A stretch of DNA of 64,000 nucleotides from Gilliamella sp. wkB108 (GTDB taxonomy: Bacteria; Pseudomonadota; Gammaproteobacteria; Enterobacterales; Orbaceae), in NCBI RefSeq assembly GCF_001690195.1, contig NZ_LZGM01000070.1:1-64000 (forward strand). The letters are read 5' to 3'. Every line of letters starts with the position of its first letter. The first letter of the stretch is position 1. Made by a program: the position numbers and the translations under genes. This document shows positions 15,799-22,942 of this stretch, in pieces. Below the pieces are notes generated by a model. The model searched no databases, was not told the origin of the DNA, and saw only the letters and a list, made by a program, of their open reading frames with translations.

Positions 15799-16191
15799 AT
15801 GATTTTCTATAATGCACAAACTAATGGTTTTTATATTTCAGGATTTAATAATATTCCTGAAAATTCGAAAGAACTAACAACTGAATATCATGCTGAATTA
15901 CTAAAAAAACAATCTGAAGGATTTGTGATACAAGCTAATGATAATGGCTATCCTGTTGCGGTAGAGCGAGTTTTAACTTTAGAAGAAATTAAATCTATCA
16001 ATGAGTCAAAACAACAACAACTCCTTAACCGTGCAAATGAAAAAATAACTATGTTACAGCGAATTGTTAAATATAATCGAGCAACCAATGATGAAAGAAA
16101 ATTATTAGAACAGTTAGAATTATATACTGTTGAACTTCATCAAGTTGATACATCCGATATTAATGCTGTTTTTCCAGATATGCCTGAGTAG
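15799..16191 (+). CDS. G: Tail-fibre assembly chaperone (Tfa/gpG), expressed copy
   Basis: 130 residues of the Tfa family (starts MIFYNAQTNGFYISG; conserved NDNGYPVAVERVLT and the C-terminal four-helix part). It helps fold and trimerise the distal fibre. It follows the fibre stop by 2 bp. Its central and C-terminal parts are almost identical in DNA to the inverted copy at 16602..17000, while the N-terminal ~30 residues differ, as expected if each chaperone matches its own fibre tip. Confidence 0.9.
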   Translation: MIFYNAQTNGFYISGFNNIPENSKELTTEYHAELLKKQSEGFVIQANDNGYPVAVERVLTLEEIKSINESKQQQLLNRANEKITMLQRIVKYNRATNDERKLLEQLELYTVELHQVDTSDINAVFPDMPE

Positions 16192-16211
16192 AGATGATTC
16201 TCTACTCAGGC
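16182..16211 (+). terminator. Hairpin at the end of the expressed chaperone gene
   Basis: A 13-bp perfect stem GCCTGAGTAGAGA/TCTCTACTCAGGC with loop TGAT overlaps the stop codon. A second stem GAGTAGTGC/GCACTACTC at 16351..16372 repeats part of it. Few Ts follow, so it may be a weak or protein-dependent stop, or an mRNA 3' protector. Confidence 0.55.
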
Positions 16212-16601
16212 AAGATAAATCATAGTGTTACATTGTTATAACCGTTTAATATTGTAAGCGGAATGATAATAAGTTGATGGCAAATATAATTATTATGACG
16301 ACGAAAATTTACTAACTGTAGACAATTAGGATTTAAAAGGATAAAAAACAGAGTAGTGCGTTAGCACTACTCAGGAGCAGGTAGAAAATTGGCATTTGAT
16401 ATTTGTCTATATATGCTTGTGATTTGAACTGTATATAATTCTATATTTTTCCAATATCGATTTTTCAGTGTTTTTTGATAATTATATTTAACCATTTGTT
16501 ATATATGATTATTTTTATGAGTAAGATTAATGAAAATATCATATTCTTTAACTTGTGTAGATACAAATGAGTTAAAGATAAAATGGTCAGAACAGCCGTG
16601 A
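16212..16601. other. Spacer between the two opposed chaperone genes
   Basis: About 390 bp with no ORF. It holds the hairpin at 16351..16372 and a short stem GCCGTG/CACGGC at 16595..16611 over the stop of the leftward chaperone. After inversion the same spacer would still separate the two cassettes. Confidence 0.6.
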
Positions 16602-17000
16602 TTAACACGGCATTTCTGGAAAAGATGCATTACTATCTGTTAAGTCTATATGTGTAACATCTATTGTAAATAATTCTAATTTTTCCAATAACTGCTTTTC
16701 ATCATCAGTTGCTCGATTATATTTAACAATTCGCTGTAACATAGTTATTTTTTCGTTTGCAAGGTTAAGGAGTTGTTGTTGTTTTGACTCATTGATAGAT
16801 TTAATTTCTTCTGGGGTTAAAACTCGTTCTACCGCAACTGGATAGCCTTTGTCATTAGCTTGTATCTCATATCCCTCTGATTGCTTTGATAATAATTCTG
16901 CATGATATTCTGACGAAATAGTCACTGAATCATTTGGTATATTTTTATTAATAGAATCATCATAAAAACCGCCACTTTGTTTACTATAAAATAATGTCAT
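16602..17000 (-). CDS. Tail-fibre assembly chaperone, silent inverted copy
   Basis: 132 residues, Tfa family, about three quarters identical to the rightward copy (shared YPVAVERVLT and KQQQLLN..NEKITMLQR) with a different N-terminus (MTLFYSKQSGGFYDDS). It lies leftward behind the silent fibre C-terminus, 6 bp after its stop, and in this orientation has no late promoter. It should be expressed only after inversion. Confidence 0.9.
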   Translation of the reverse strand: MTLFYSKQSGGFYDDSINKNIPNDSVTISSEYHAELLSKQSEGYEIQANDKGYPVAVERVLTPEEIKSINESKQQQLLNLANEKITMLQRIVKYNRATDDEKQLLEKLELFTIDVTHIDLTDSNASFPEMPC

Positions 17001-17006
17001 AATTAC

Positions 17007-17440
17007 TTACCACCCAATTGTTAGAAAAAAATACGCATAGCTACCAGATTCAACTATTCCACCTTTTATTACCCCACGTGTACAAATAGTTATCTCACTA
17101 TTTGTCGTTTCACTATCTGAGGCTCCCCATACCGTTGTCCAAGGAACGCTATTTGTAAACCAAGCTTTAGCATCTCGTTCAAAAGCAGTAACAAATAAAG
17201 TTTGGTTTGGGTATGTAACAGGTAAGGTTATGCGTTTTCTTCCATCACTATTGGCATTCCCTATACCCCATTGAATTATGGCATTTTCAATTTTCCCGGC
17301 AATTAAGACAGGTATTTGGATATATCCATTTTTATTAAGTTGACCAGAACCAATAATTTTTTTGTTTTTATAAGTTGGGATGGTATTTAAGTTAACTAAT
17401 TTTAATAGTTCTAAAATAGAACCTACCTCATAAATAGGTA
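17007..17440 (-). CDS. Silent alternative C-terminus of tail fibre gpH
   Basis: An open frame without its own start, beginning at the crossover repeat (PIYEVG) and running 143 codons to TAA at 17007. It shows a fibre-tip domain (GYIQIPVLIAGKIENAIIQW, ITLPVTYPNQTLFVTA, ending in SYAYFFLTIGW) like the gp53-type C-terminal domains of phage fibres. It is different from the expressed tip, so inversion should change receptor specificity. No stop or frameshift is seen, so it looks functional. Confidence 0.88.
17421..17439 (-). repeat. Right crossover repeat of the invertible fibre cassette
   Basis: Exact reverse complement of 15427..15445. It starts 2 bp beyond the recombinase stop codon (17441..17443). 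The recombinase C-terminus (KLKIIGN) even resembles the fibre residues left of the crossover (RKIINN), suggesting the recombinase end was shaped by past exchange at the site. Confidence 0.9.
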
Positions 17441-18334
17441 TTAATTTCCTATAATTTTTAGTTTCTTATATTCACGTCCTCGACAATCATTATAACGATC
17501 CGTTGTAGCTTGAGTTTTATGACCAAGCAATGTCATCGTATCAACCTTTTTCTCACGATAGAGTCTTTCAGCTAATGATCTAATTTCATGAAAAGTTGTT
17601 GGTGTCCCTTTCCAATAACTCCTTTTAAAAGCTTTATCTCTTATTTTGGCAAAATCACGTGTAATTTTTTCAGCTGAAACGGATTTGCCTTTTCTATGGA
17701 TCACATGTTCATGATCTGATGATTCAATAATATCTTGTATACTAATACCAATTTTAGGGCAGGTTAATTTTGTCGGAAGCGCTATTTTTGAGCCTGTTTT
17801 ATATTGCTCAATAAATAAATAATTACGTTTTACATTTGATTTTTTCATTGTGATTATATCCGAACGCCTTTGCCCCGTTACAAGAGCCGTTATCATCGCA
17901 TCTTTAAGATAATGATATTGGTTATTTTTTTCCGCTTCTTGTGTAATACGTTTAAACTCTTTTAATACCATTCGACTACGTTTCACCGTAACTTTTGGAC
18001 ATTTGATTGGATCAGTTGGATTTTTATCATTCCAACCCTGAGCATAAGCTTCTCTGAAAATATCCCTTAATAAATGAAACATACATTTAGCCGATGGTGC
18101 CTTATCTTGATCCAGATAAATTTTTATAAGGTCATTTATATCAAACGGAGTAATATGAGTCACCTTTTTACACCCTATATTTTGACTAATTACTTTGATC
18201 ATATAGGTTTTTATTTCCATAGTTTTGGGTTTTAAATTTCTCTCAGATAAAATCTTCTTATACTCATTAAGCCAGTTATTAACTGTTTTTGATTTATAAC
18301 TTATTGATTTAAATAATTTAGATAAAATAATCAT
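17441..18334 (-). CDS. Tyrosine recombinase, probable fibre-cassette invertase
   Basis: 297 residues with all catalytic residues of the lambda-integrase family: R156 (TGQRRSD), H249-E-I-R252, H272 (LLGHKT) and Y281 (TTDRYND). It is unrelated in detail to the prophage Int. The stop abuts the right 19-bp crossover repeat and the gene lies just outside the invertible segment, so it is placed to invert it, the job done by serine invertases (Gin, Cin) in Mu and P1. The start is ATG 18334 with an AGGA ribosome site; an in-frame TTG at 18367 is less likely. Transcribed against the tail genes, so it is controlled separately. Confidence 0.88.
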   Translation of the reverse strand: MIILSKLFKSISYKSKTVNNWLNEYKKILSERNLKPKTMEIKTYMIKVISQNIGCKKVTHITPFDINDLIKIYLDQDKAPSAKCMFHLLRDIFREAYAQGWNDKNPTDPIKCPKVTVKRSRMVLKEFKRITQEAEKNNQYHYLKDAMITALVTGQRRSDIITMKKSNVKRNYLFIEQYKTGSKIALPTKLTCPKIGISIQDIIESSDHEHVIHRKGKSVSAEKITRDFAKIRDKAFKRSYWKGTPTTFHEIRSLAERLYREKKVDTMTLLGHKTQATTDRYNDCRGREYKKLKIIGN

Positions 18335-18394
18335 AGTAATTCCTAAAATTAATTGTTTTAGTGTCAAAAAAATTTCCCTATATTTTCCTTTTCA

Positions 18395-18431
18395 ATTTGT
18401 AAAAATTCAAATTACAAATCCAACCACTAAC
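18395..18431 (+). promoter_or_regulatory. Ogr-type late-promoter element, copy 3, within a duplicated 37-bp block
   Basis: TGT-N13-ACA dyad upstream of the second fibre. The 37 bp match 20635..20671 with one difference, and similarity resumes after a 19-bp indel at ACTATTTTTATTA (near 18452) and CCTATTTTTATTA (near 20672). The pair flanks the fibre-2/chaperone-2 module as a direct repeat, so the module probably entered by duplication or was bounded by recombination there. Confidence 0.7.
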
Positions 18432-18603
18432 CACTTTGTTAGTTATCTGTCACTATTTTTATTAATCCACTTTATGAAATGCAGCTCATAGGCAAATTAT
18501 AAAGGAAACCTAAACTAGACATTTTCACAATAAAACAAGTATTAACTCATTCGATCGCCGGTTGGCGATTCGATTTTTTTATATATATGGTGAGAGGATT
18601 AAT

Positions 18604-19980
18604 ATGAGCCAAAAATTTTATACACTAATAACCACCCAAGGAGCGGCATTATTGGCTAATGCCACCGCCCTTGGGATCCCTTTAAAATTGACTAAAATGG
18701 CTGTAGGGGATGCCAATGGTAGTGAATCACACCCTACTGCTACGCAAACTAAATTGATTCACGAAATTTATCGAGCGCCAATCAATACCATCACAACCGA
18801 CAAGGATAATCCCAATCAAATTATTGCTGAACTTGTGATCCCCGAAACACAAGGCGGTTGGTTTATTAATGAAATTGGTCTGTATGATGATGGAGATAAT
18901 TTAATTGCAGTAGGCAACTGTCCGGTTACTTATAAACCAAAATTAGTCGAAGGTAGTGGACGAACACAGGTTATTCGCATGATTATCATTGTGGATAATG
19001 TTGATTCAGTCCAATTAAAAATTGACCCAGCGACAGTATTAGCTACACGCAATTATGTCGATGAATTAATTGCCACTAAAATGACCAATCATGAAAAATC
19101 CACCAATCACCCTGATGCAACCACTCAATCAAAAGGGTTTGTACAATTAAATTCAGCAACCAATAGCACCGCGGAAAATCAAGCAGCGACTCCATTAGCA
19201 GTTAAAGATACATTTGATTATGCTAAATATGTGGACGAAAAAGCCCAATCCTCATATAACCATGCAACGGATGCTCATAATCGAATAACTGATGTACATA
19301 ATATTGTAAACCATATAGTTGATACGTTCCAATCCCAGGAATTTGAATCAGACGTTTTTTCTCCTGATAAACGATTTTGTATAATTATACGAAATGATGG
19401 TGTAGTCGGAATGTATAACAGGGTCAACAATAGACTGGCTTGGGGATTTACTCATGATGGTGTTCTGGGTGAAGGTTATGTACCAGTTGAACGAATACTA
19501 AATCTAGACCTGTTTATTCGGGACAGATGTATTCCGGTGGGGGTTCCGATGCCATGGCCACAAACCATCCCGCCGGGAGGATATTTTGAATGTAATGGCG
19601 CACCAATTGATAGAAATAGATTTTCGAAATTGGCGGCAGCTTATCCGTCTGGTTATTTACCAGATTTACGTGGCGAGTTTGTTCGAGGTTGGGATAATGG
19701 AAAGGGTATCGATCCTAGCAGAGGAATACTCAGTTGGCAGGGGGATGCAATTAGAAATATCTGGGGGCAAGTTGAAACATTTGTCACTGGCTCGACAAAT
19801 GACGCGAATGCTAGCGGAGCATTTTATTCAAAGGTGAATTCACGACCGGCATATCAACCTGGATCATCAGGTGGCGGAACACATCAAAAATTAACGTTAG
19901 ACGCATCAACACAGGTGCCAACTGCTCCAGAAAACCGCCCTCGCAATATCGCATTTATGTATATAGTTAAAGCAGAATAA
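18604..19980 (+). CDS. Second tail fibre with tail-collar domain
   Basis: 458 residues. N-terminal ~210 residues closely resemble gpH (DUF3751-like docking domain, shared linker NHEKSTNHPDATTQSKGF), then a distinct shaft and a tail-collar domain (about 345-395: GYFECNGAPIDRNRFSKLA, then YLPDLRGEFVRGWD) with a Gly/Ser-rich tip ending ENRPRNIAFMYIVKAE. ATG 18604 with a GAGAGGA ribosome site matches the gpH start (MSQK[FY]YT). It has its own late promoter. Having a fixed fibre beside a switching one would give the particle two receptor specificities. Confidence 0.9.
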   Translation: MSQKFYTLITTQGAALLANATALGIPLKLTKMAVGDANGSESHPTATQTKLIHEIYRAPINTITTDKDNPNQIIAELVIPETQGGWFINEIGLYDDGDNLIAVGNCPVTYKPKLVEGSGRTQVIRMIIIVDNVDSVQLKIDPATVLATRNYVDELIATKMTNHEKSTNHPDATTQSKGFVQLNSATNSTAENQAATPLAVKDTFDYAKYVDEKAQSSYNHATDAHNRITDVHNIVNHIVDTFQSQEFESDVFSPDKRFCIIIRNDGVVGMYNRVNNRLAWGFTHDGVLGEGYVPVERILNLDLFIRDRCIPVGVPMPWPQTIPPGGYFECNGAPIDRNRFSKLAAAYPSGYLPDLRGEFVRGWDNGKGIDPSRGILSWQGDAIRNIWGQVETFVTGSTNDANASGAFYSKVNSRPAYQPGSSGGGTHQKLTLDASTQVPTAPENRPRNIAFMYIVKAE

Positions 19981-19993
19981 CAGGAGAAAAATA

Positions 19994-20599
19994 ATGAAAT
20001 ATCAATTACAACCAGAAATAGCTATTTTAAATGAAGCTGGATTTACTACCACTGCTGGATGGGCAGTCATCCATAATGTTGATGCCAATACAGGTGAGTA
20101 TCTAACCGCTACCTATCAATATTTACCTATTGGTGTTGGTTTACCCGCTCATGCTTACTTAGATGCACCAAAAAATGTTGAAGACGGGCAAGCTATTGTT
20201 CGTCAAGAAAATCAATGGATTTACCCTAACGATTTTCGCGGTCAAAAAATCTATTCAATAAAAACTGGCATTGAATCAACAATGACTAAAATTGGTGAGA
20301 TTGAAAAAGGTTTCACATTATCAAAACCGTCAAGTGAATTTGATAGTTGGGACGGTGAAAAATGGGTATTAGATACCAATAAACAACATAATTATTATGT
20401 AAATAGGGCTATCTCACAAAAATCACAATTAATTAGTGAGGCTAATGAAAAAATTAGCTACCTACAAGATGCGCTGGATGCTGAAATAGCCACAGAGCAA
20501 GAAATATTAGCGCTAAATCAGTGGAAAAAATATCGGGTTGAATTAAATCGTATTGATGTTGAGCAAGCAGATAAAATTCAATGGCCTGAAAAACCCTAG
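19994..20599 (+). CDS. Tail-fibre assembly chaperone of the second fibre
   Basis: 201 residues, Caudovirales Tfa family of the longer type: N-terminal variable part binding the fibre tip and a C-terminal part with FDSWDGEKWVLDTNKQ and helical EANEKISYLQDALDAEIAT. 13 bp behind fibre 2 with a CAGGAG ribosome site. Clearly distinct from the two short chaperones of the switch cassette. Confidence 0.9.
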   Translation: MKYQLQPEIAILNEAGFTTTAGWAVIHNVDANTGEYLTATYQYLPIGVGLPAHAYLDAPKNVEDGQAIVRQENQWIYPNDFRGQKIYSIKTGIESTMTKIGEIEKGFTLSKPSSEFDSWDGEKWVLDTNKQHNYYVNRAISQKSQLISEANEKISYLQDALDAEIATEQEILALNQWKKYRVELNRIDVEQADKIQWPEKP

Positions 20600-20612
20600 T
20601 TTTTTATACAAA

Positions 20613-20634
20613 AAAGCCCATTTAATTGGGCTTT
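20613..20634 (+). terminator. Terminator after the second fibre module
   Basis: Stem AAAGCCCA/TGGGCTTT with a 6-base loop, 13 bp after the chaperone stop, with A and T runs on both sides. It separates the fibre-2 operon from the sheath promoter that begins at the next base. Confidence 0.8.
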
Positions 20635-20659
20635 ATTTGTAAAAATTCAAATTACAAAT
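20635..20659 (+). promoter_or_regulatory. Ogr-type late-promoter element, copy 4 (upstream of FI)
   Basis: Same 25-bp dyad as 18395..18419 (TGT-N13-ACA), located like the P2 F promoter. A TATTATAT stretch near 20683 is a plausible -10, and ATG of the sheath gene is 83 bp from the dyad. Confidence 0.7.
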
Positions 20660-20741
20660 CCAACCGCTAACACCTATTTTTATTATATGCAACTATTTGC
20701 ATGAATTAACTTTACGATATGTAAACCACAACGGAGATCTT

Positions 20742-21917
20742 ATGGCTAACGATTATCATCACGGCGTCCGAGTCATCGAAATCAATGAAGGTACCCGCAC
20801 TATCAGAACAGTATCTACTGCTGTTATTGGTGTTGTATGTACTGGCGATGATGCGGATGCAACTTACTTTCCACTTAACACACCGATCCTCATTACCAAT
20901 ATCAATACTGCAATTGGTAAAGCAGGTTCACAAGGAACACTTAAACCAACACTTGAAGCAATTGCTGATCAATGTTCACCCGTCATTGTCGCTGTTCGCG
21001 TTGAAACAGGCACCACTGATGAAGAAACTGTCGCCAATATTATTGGGACTACAACAGAAGATGGTAAATATACTGGTATGAAAGCCCTACTTTCTGCACA
21101 AACTCAGTTGAAAGTTAAGCCGCGTATTTTAGGTGTACCAGGATATGATTCATTACCAGTCGCTACCGCTTTAGTGTCATTAGCACAAAAATTACGCGCA
21201 TTTTGTTATGTTTCAGCTTATGGTGCAAAAACTAAAGAACAAGCAGTACTTTACCGCGATAAATTAGGCGCTCGTGAAGCAATGGTAATTTGGCCTGATT
21301 TTGTCGGCTTTGATACAACTCAAAAACAAAATGTTACACTTGCAGCTACTGCTCGCGCACTAGGCTTACGCGCTCAAATCGACCAAAAAGTGGGTTGGCA
21401 TAAAACGTTATCTAATGTAGCGGTTAATGGTGTCACAGGTATTTCTAACGATGTATTTTGGGATCTTCAAGAAGAAAGCTCAGATTCCAATTACTTAAAT
21501 GAACACGATGTGACTACACTAATTTGTAATCAAGGTTATCGTTTTTGGGGTTCTCGTACTTGTAGTGCAGATTCTCTATTTGCTTTTGAAAACTACACAA
21601 GAACAGCACAAGTTTTAGCAGATACGATTGCCGAAGCTCAATTCCAATTAGTCGATGCTCCGATGCATGCTTCACTAATTAAAGATTTAATTGAATCAAT
21701 CAACAACAAATTCCGTGAATTAAAATCTAACGGTTATATTGTTGATGGTAAAGCATGGTTCGATCCTGAAGCCAATACAGCTGACACTTTAAAAGCTGGC
21801 AAATTATACATCGATTACGATTATACACCAGTACCACCGCTTGAAAATCTTATGTTACGCCAACGCATTACCGATAAATATTTGGTTGAGCTGGCTAATT
21901 CGGTCGCAACTAATTAA
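20742..21917 (+). CDS. FI: Contractile tail sheath protein gpFI
   Basis: 391 residues, full length for P2 FI (396), opening MANDYHHGVRVIEINEGTR like P2 and ending in the sheath domain with QRITDKYLVELANS. It forms the contractile sheath around the tube. ATG 20742 with a GGAGA ribosome site is chosen over an in-frame ATG at 20697, which adds 15 non-homologous residues. Confidence 0.96.
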   Translation: MANDYHHGVRVIEINEGTRTIRTVSTAVIGVVCTGDDADATYFPLNTPILITNINTAIGKAGSQGTLKPTLEAIADQCSPVIVAVRVETGTTDEETVANIIGTTTEDGKYTGMKALLSAQTQLKVKPRILGVPGYDSLPVATALVSLAQKLRAFCYVSAYGAKTKEQAVLYRDKLGAREAMVIWPDFVGFDTTQKQNVTLAATARALGLRAQIDQKVGWHKTLSNVAVNGVTGISNDVFWDLQEESSDSNYLNEHDVTTLICNQGYRFWGSRTCSADSLFAFENYTRTAQVLADTIAEAQFQLVDAPMHASLIKDLIESINNKFRELKSNGYIVDGKAWFDPEANTADTLKAGKLYIDYDYTPVPPLENLMLRQRITDKYLVELANSVATN

Positions 21918-21930
21918 GGAGATCAACTAA

Positions 21931-22443
21931 ATGGCGTTACCTAAAAAACTCAAATACTTCAATGTTTATGTTAACGGAACATCATTCGTTGGTGAAGTCG
22001 AATCATTTACTCCACCAAAATTAACCCGTAAGTTTGAAAATTACCGTGGTGCAGGAATGCCGGGTAGTGTACCTATTGATCTGGGTTATGAAGATGATGC
22101 ATTAAATGTTGAATGGACTATCGGTGGCTTAGCTCACGAAGTTCTTAGACAACATGGCGGTCTACTTAATGGTGTAACACTCCGTTTTGCAGGCGCTTAC
22201 CAAAAAGATGATAGTGAAGATTTTGTCAAAGTCGAAATCATCGTCAATGGTCGTCATAAAGAACAAGATCGCGGTGAACTTAAACAAGGCGAAAGTAACT
22301 CAACTAAAATTACTACGCAATGTACATACTATAAAGAGATCATCGACAACGAAGAGATAACTGAAATCGATTTCATTAATATGATCGACAAAGTTAATGG
22401 CGTAGATCGTTTAACACAAGCGCGCCAAGCTATTGGACTTTAA
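21931..22443 (+). CDS. FII: Tail tube protein gpFII
   Basis: 170 residues, P2 FII family (172), with LPKKLKYFNVYVNGTSFVG and RKFENYRGAGMPGSV. It polymerises into the inner tube. 13 bp after FI with an AAGGAGA ribosome site. A hairpin follows its stop. Confidence 0.96.
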   Translation: MALPKKLKYFNVYVNGTSFVGEVESFTPPKLTRKFENYRGAGMPGSVPIDLGYEDDALNVEWTIGGLAHEVLRQHGGLLNGVTLRFAGAYQKDDSEDFVKVEIIVNGRHKEQDRGELKQGESNSTKITTQCTYYKEIIDNEEITEIDFINMIDKVNGVDRLTQARQAIGL

Positions 22444-22478
22444 TCATCGGTCCAAATTAATTTCATTATTGTAAATAA

Positions 22479-22500
22479 AATAAGCCCGTAAGGGCTTATT
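22479..22500 (+). terminator. Hairpin between tube gene and gene E
   Basis: Perfect 9-bp stem AATAAGCCC/GGGCTTATT with loop GTAA and only a short T run. Placed between the highly needed sheath/tube genes and the low-copy assembly and tape-measure genes, it probably works as a partial terminator or mRNA end protector. Confidence 0.65.
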
Positions 22501-22514
22501 ACGAGGGGAAACAA

Positions 22515-22814
22515 ATGACAAACACACAAAAAATCACACTAAAAAATGGTATTCAATCTGGAAAAAACCTTATTACTGAATTCACTGTTCGTAAACCATT
22601 AACGGGGGATTTACGAGGCGTAAAATTGATAGATTTTATCGATCTTGATATTGATTCATTGGCAAAAGTACTTCCACGTATTACTACTCCATCGATTGCT
22701 GAACATGAAGTCTTTGATTTGGATTTACTTGATTTATCAGAAATTACCAAAGTGGTTATCGGTTTTTTGTCCCAGAACTCGACCGATGCCAAAGCGGTAT
22801 CCCAAACCGAGTAG
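22515..22814 (+). CDS. E: Tail assembly protein gpE (with -1 frameshift product E+E')
   Basis: 99 residues of the P2 gpE family (ITLKNGIQSGKNLITEFTVRKP; PRITTPSI). As in P2, a heptamer T-TTT-TTG lies in frame at 22763..22769. A -1 slip there continues in the E' frame without a stop to 22942, giving a fusion of about 85 + 58 residues. Such E/E+E' pairs are chaperones of the tape measure, like lambda G and GT. Confidence 0.92.
   Translation: MTNTQKITLKNGIQSGKNLITEFTVRKPLTGDLRGVKLIDFIDLDIDSLAKVLPRITTPSIAEHEVFDLDLLDLSEITKVVIGFLSQNSTDAKAVSQTE
22763..22769 (+). promoter_or_regulatory. Programmed -1 frameshift site in gene E
   Basis: TTTTTTG read as T-TTT-TTG in the E frame, the same slippery heptamer as P2 E+E'. 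Downstream the -1 frame is open through the E' start, so the signal and its target both exist. Confidence 0.85.
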
Positions 22815-22822
22815 AAGATGCA

Positions 22823-22942
22823 ATGGCTGATATTGCCTCAATATTTCACTGGCAACCTTCTGAAATGTATGAGTTTGCTTTATCAGAATTAATGGATTGG
22901 CGAGAGAATGCTCGCCTAAGAAGTGGTGTTAGAGATGAATAA
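22823..22942 (+). CDS. E': gpE' (GpE family), expressed mainly by frameshift
   Basis: 39 residues (MADIASIFHWQPSEMYEFAL, then DWRENARLR), matching the short conserved GpE' family in full. It lies in the -1 frame relative to E and overlaps the start of T by 8 bp. It may be made alone from ATG 22823, but in P2 the functional form is the E+E' fusion. Confidence 0.85.
   Translation: MADIASIFHWQPSEMYEFALSELMDWRENARLRSGVRDE

Larger units (their letters stand above)
15427..17439. mobile_element. Invertible tail-fibre/chaperone cassette (~2.0 kb)
   Basis: Between the inverted 19-bp repeats lie, rightward, the C-terminus of gpH and its chaperone, and leftward, a second chaperone and a second fibre C-terminus, mirror-fashion. 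The two chaperone genes also form a ~250-bp, highly similar inverted repeat. A tyrosine recombinase ends directly beyond the right crossover. Organisation parallels the Mu/P1 G/C segments, which use serine recombinases instead. Inversion itself is inferred. Confidence 0.88.

Noticed and set aside
18562-18603. Upstream extension of the second fibre (MAIRFFYIYGERIN)
   Set aside because: The GAGAGGA ribosome site lies inside it and the paralogous gpH starts at the MSQK position.
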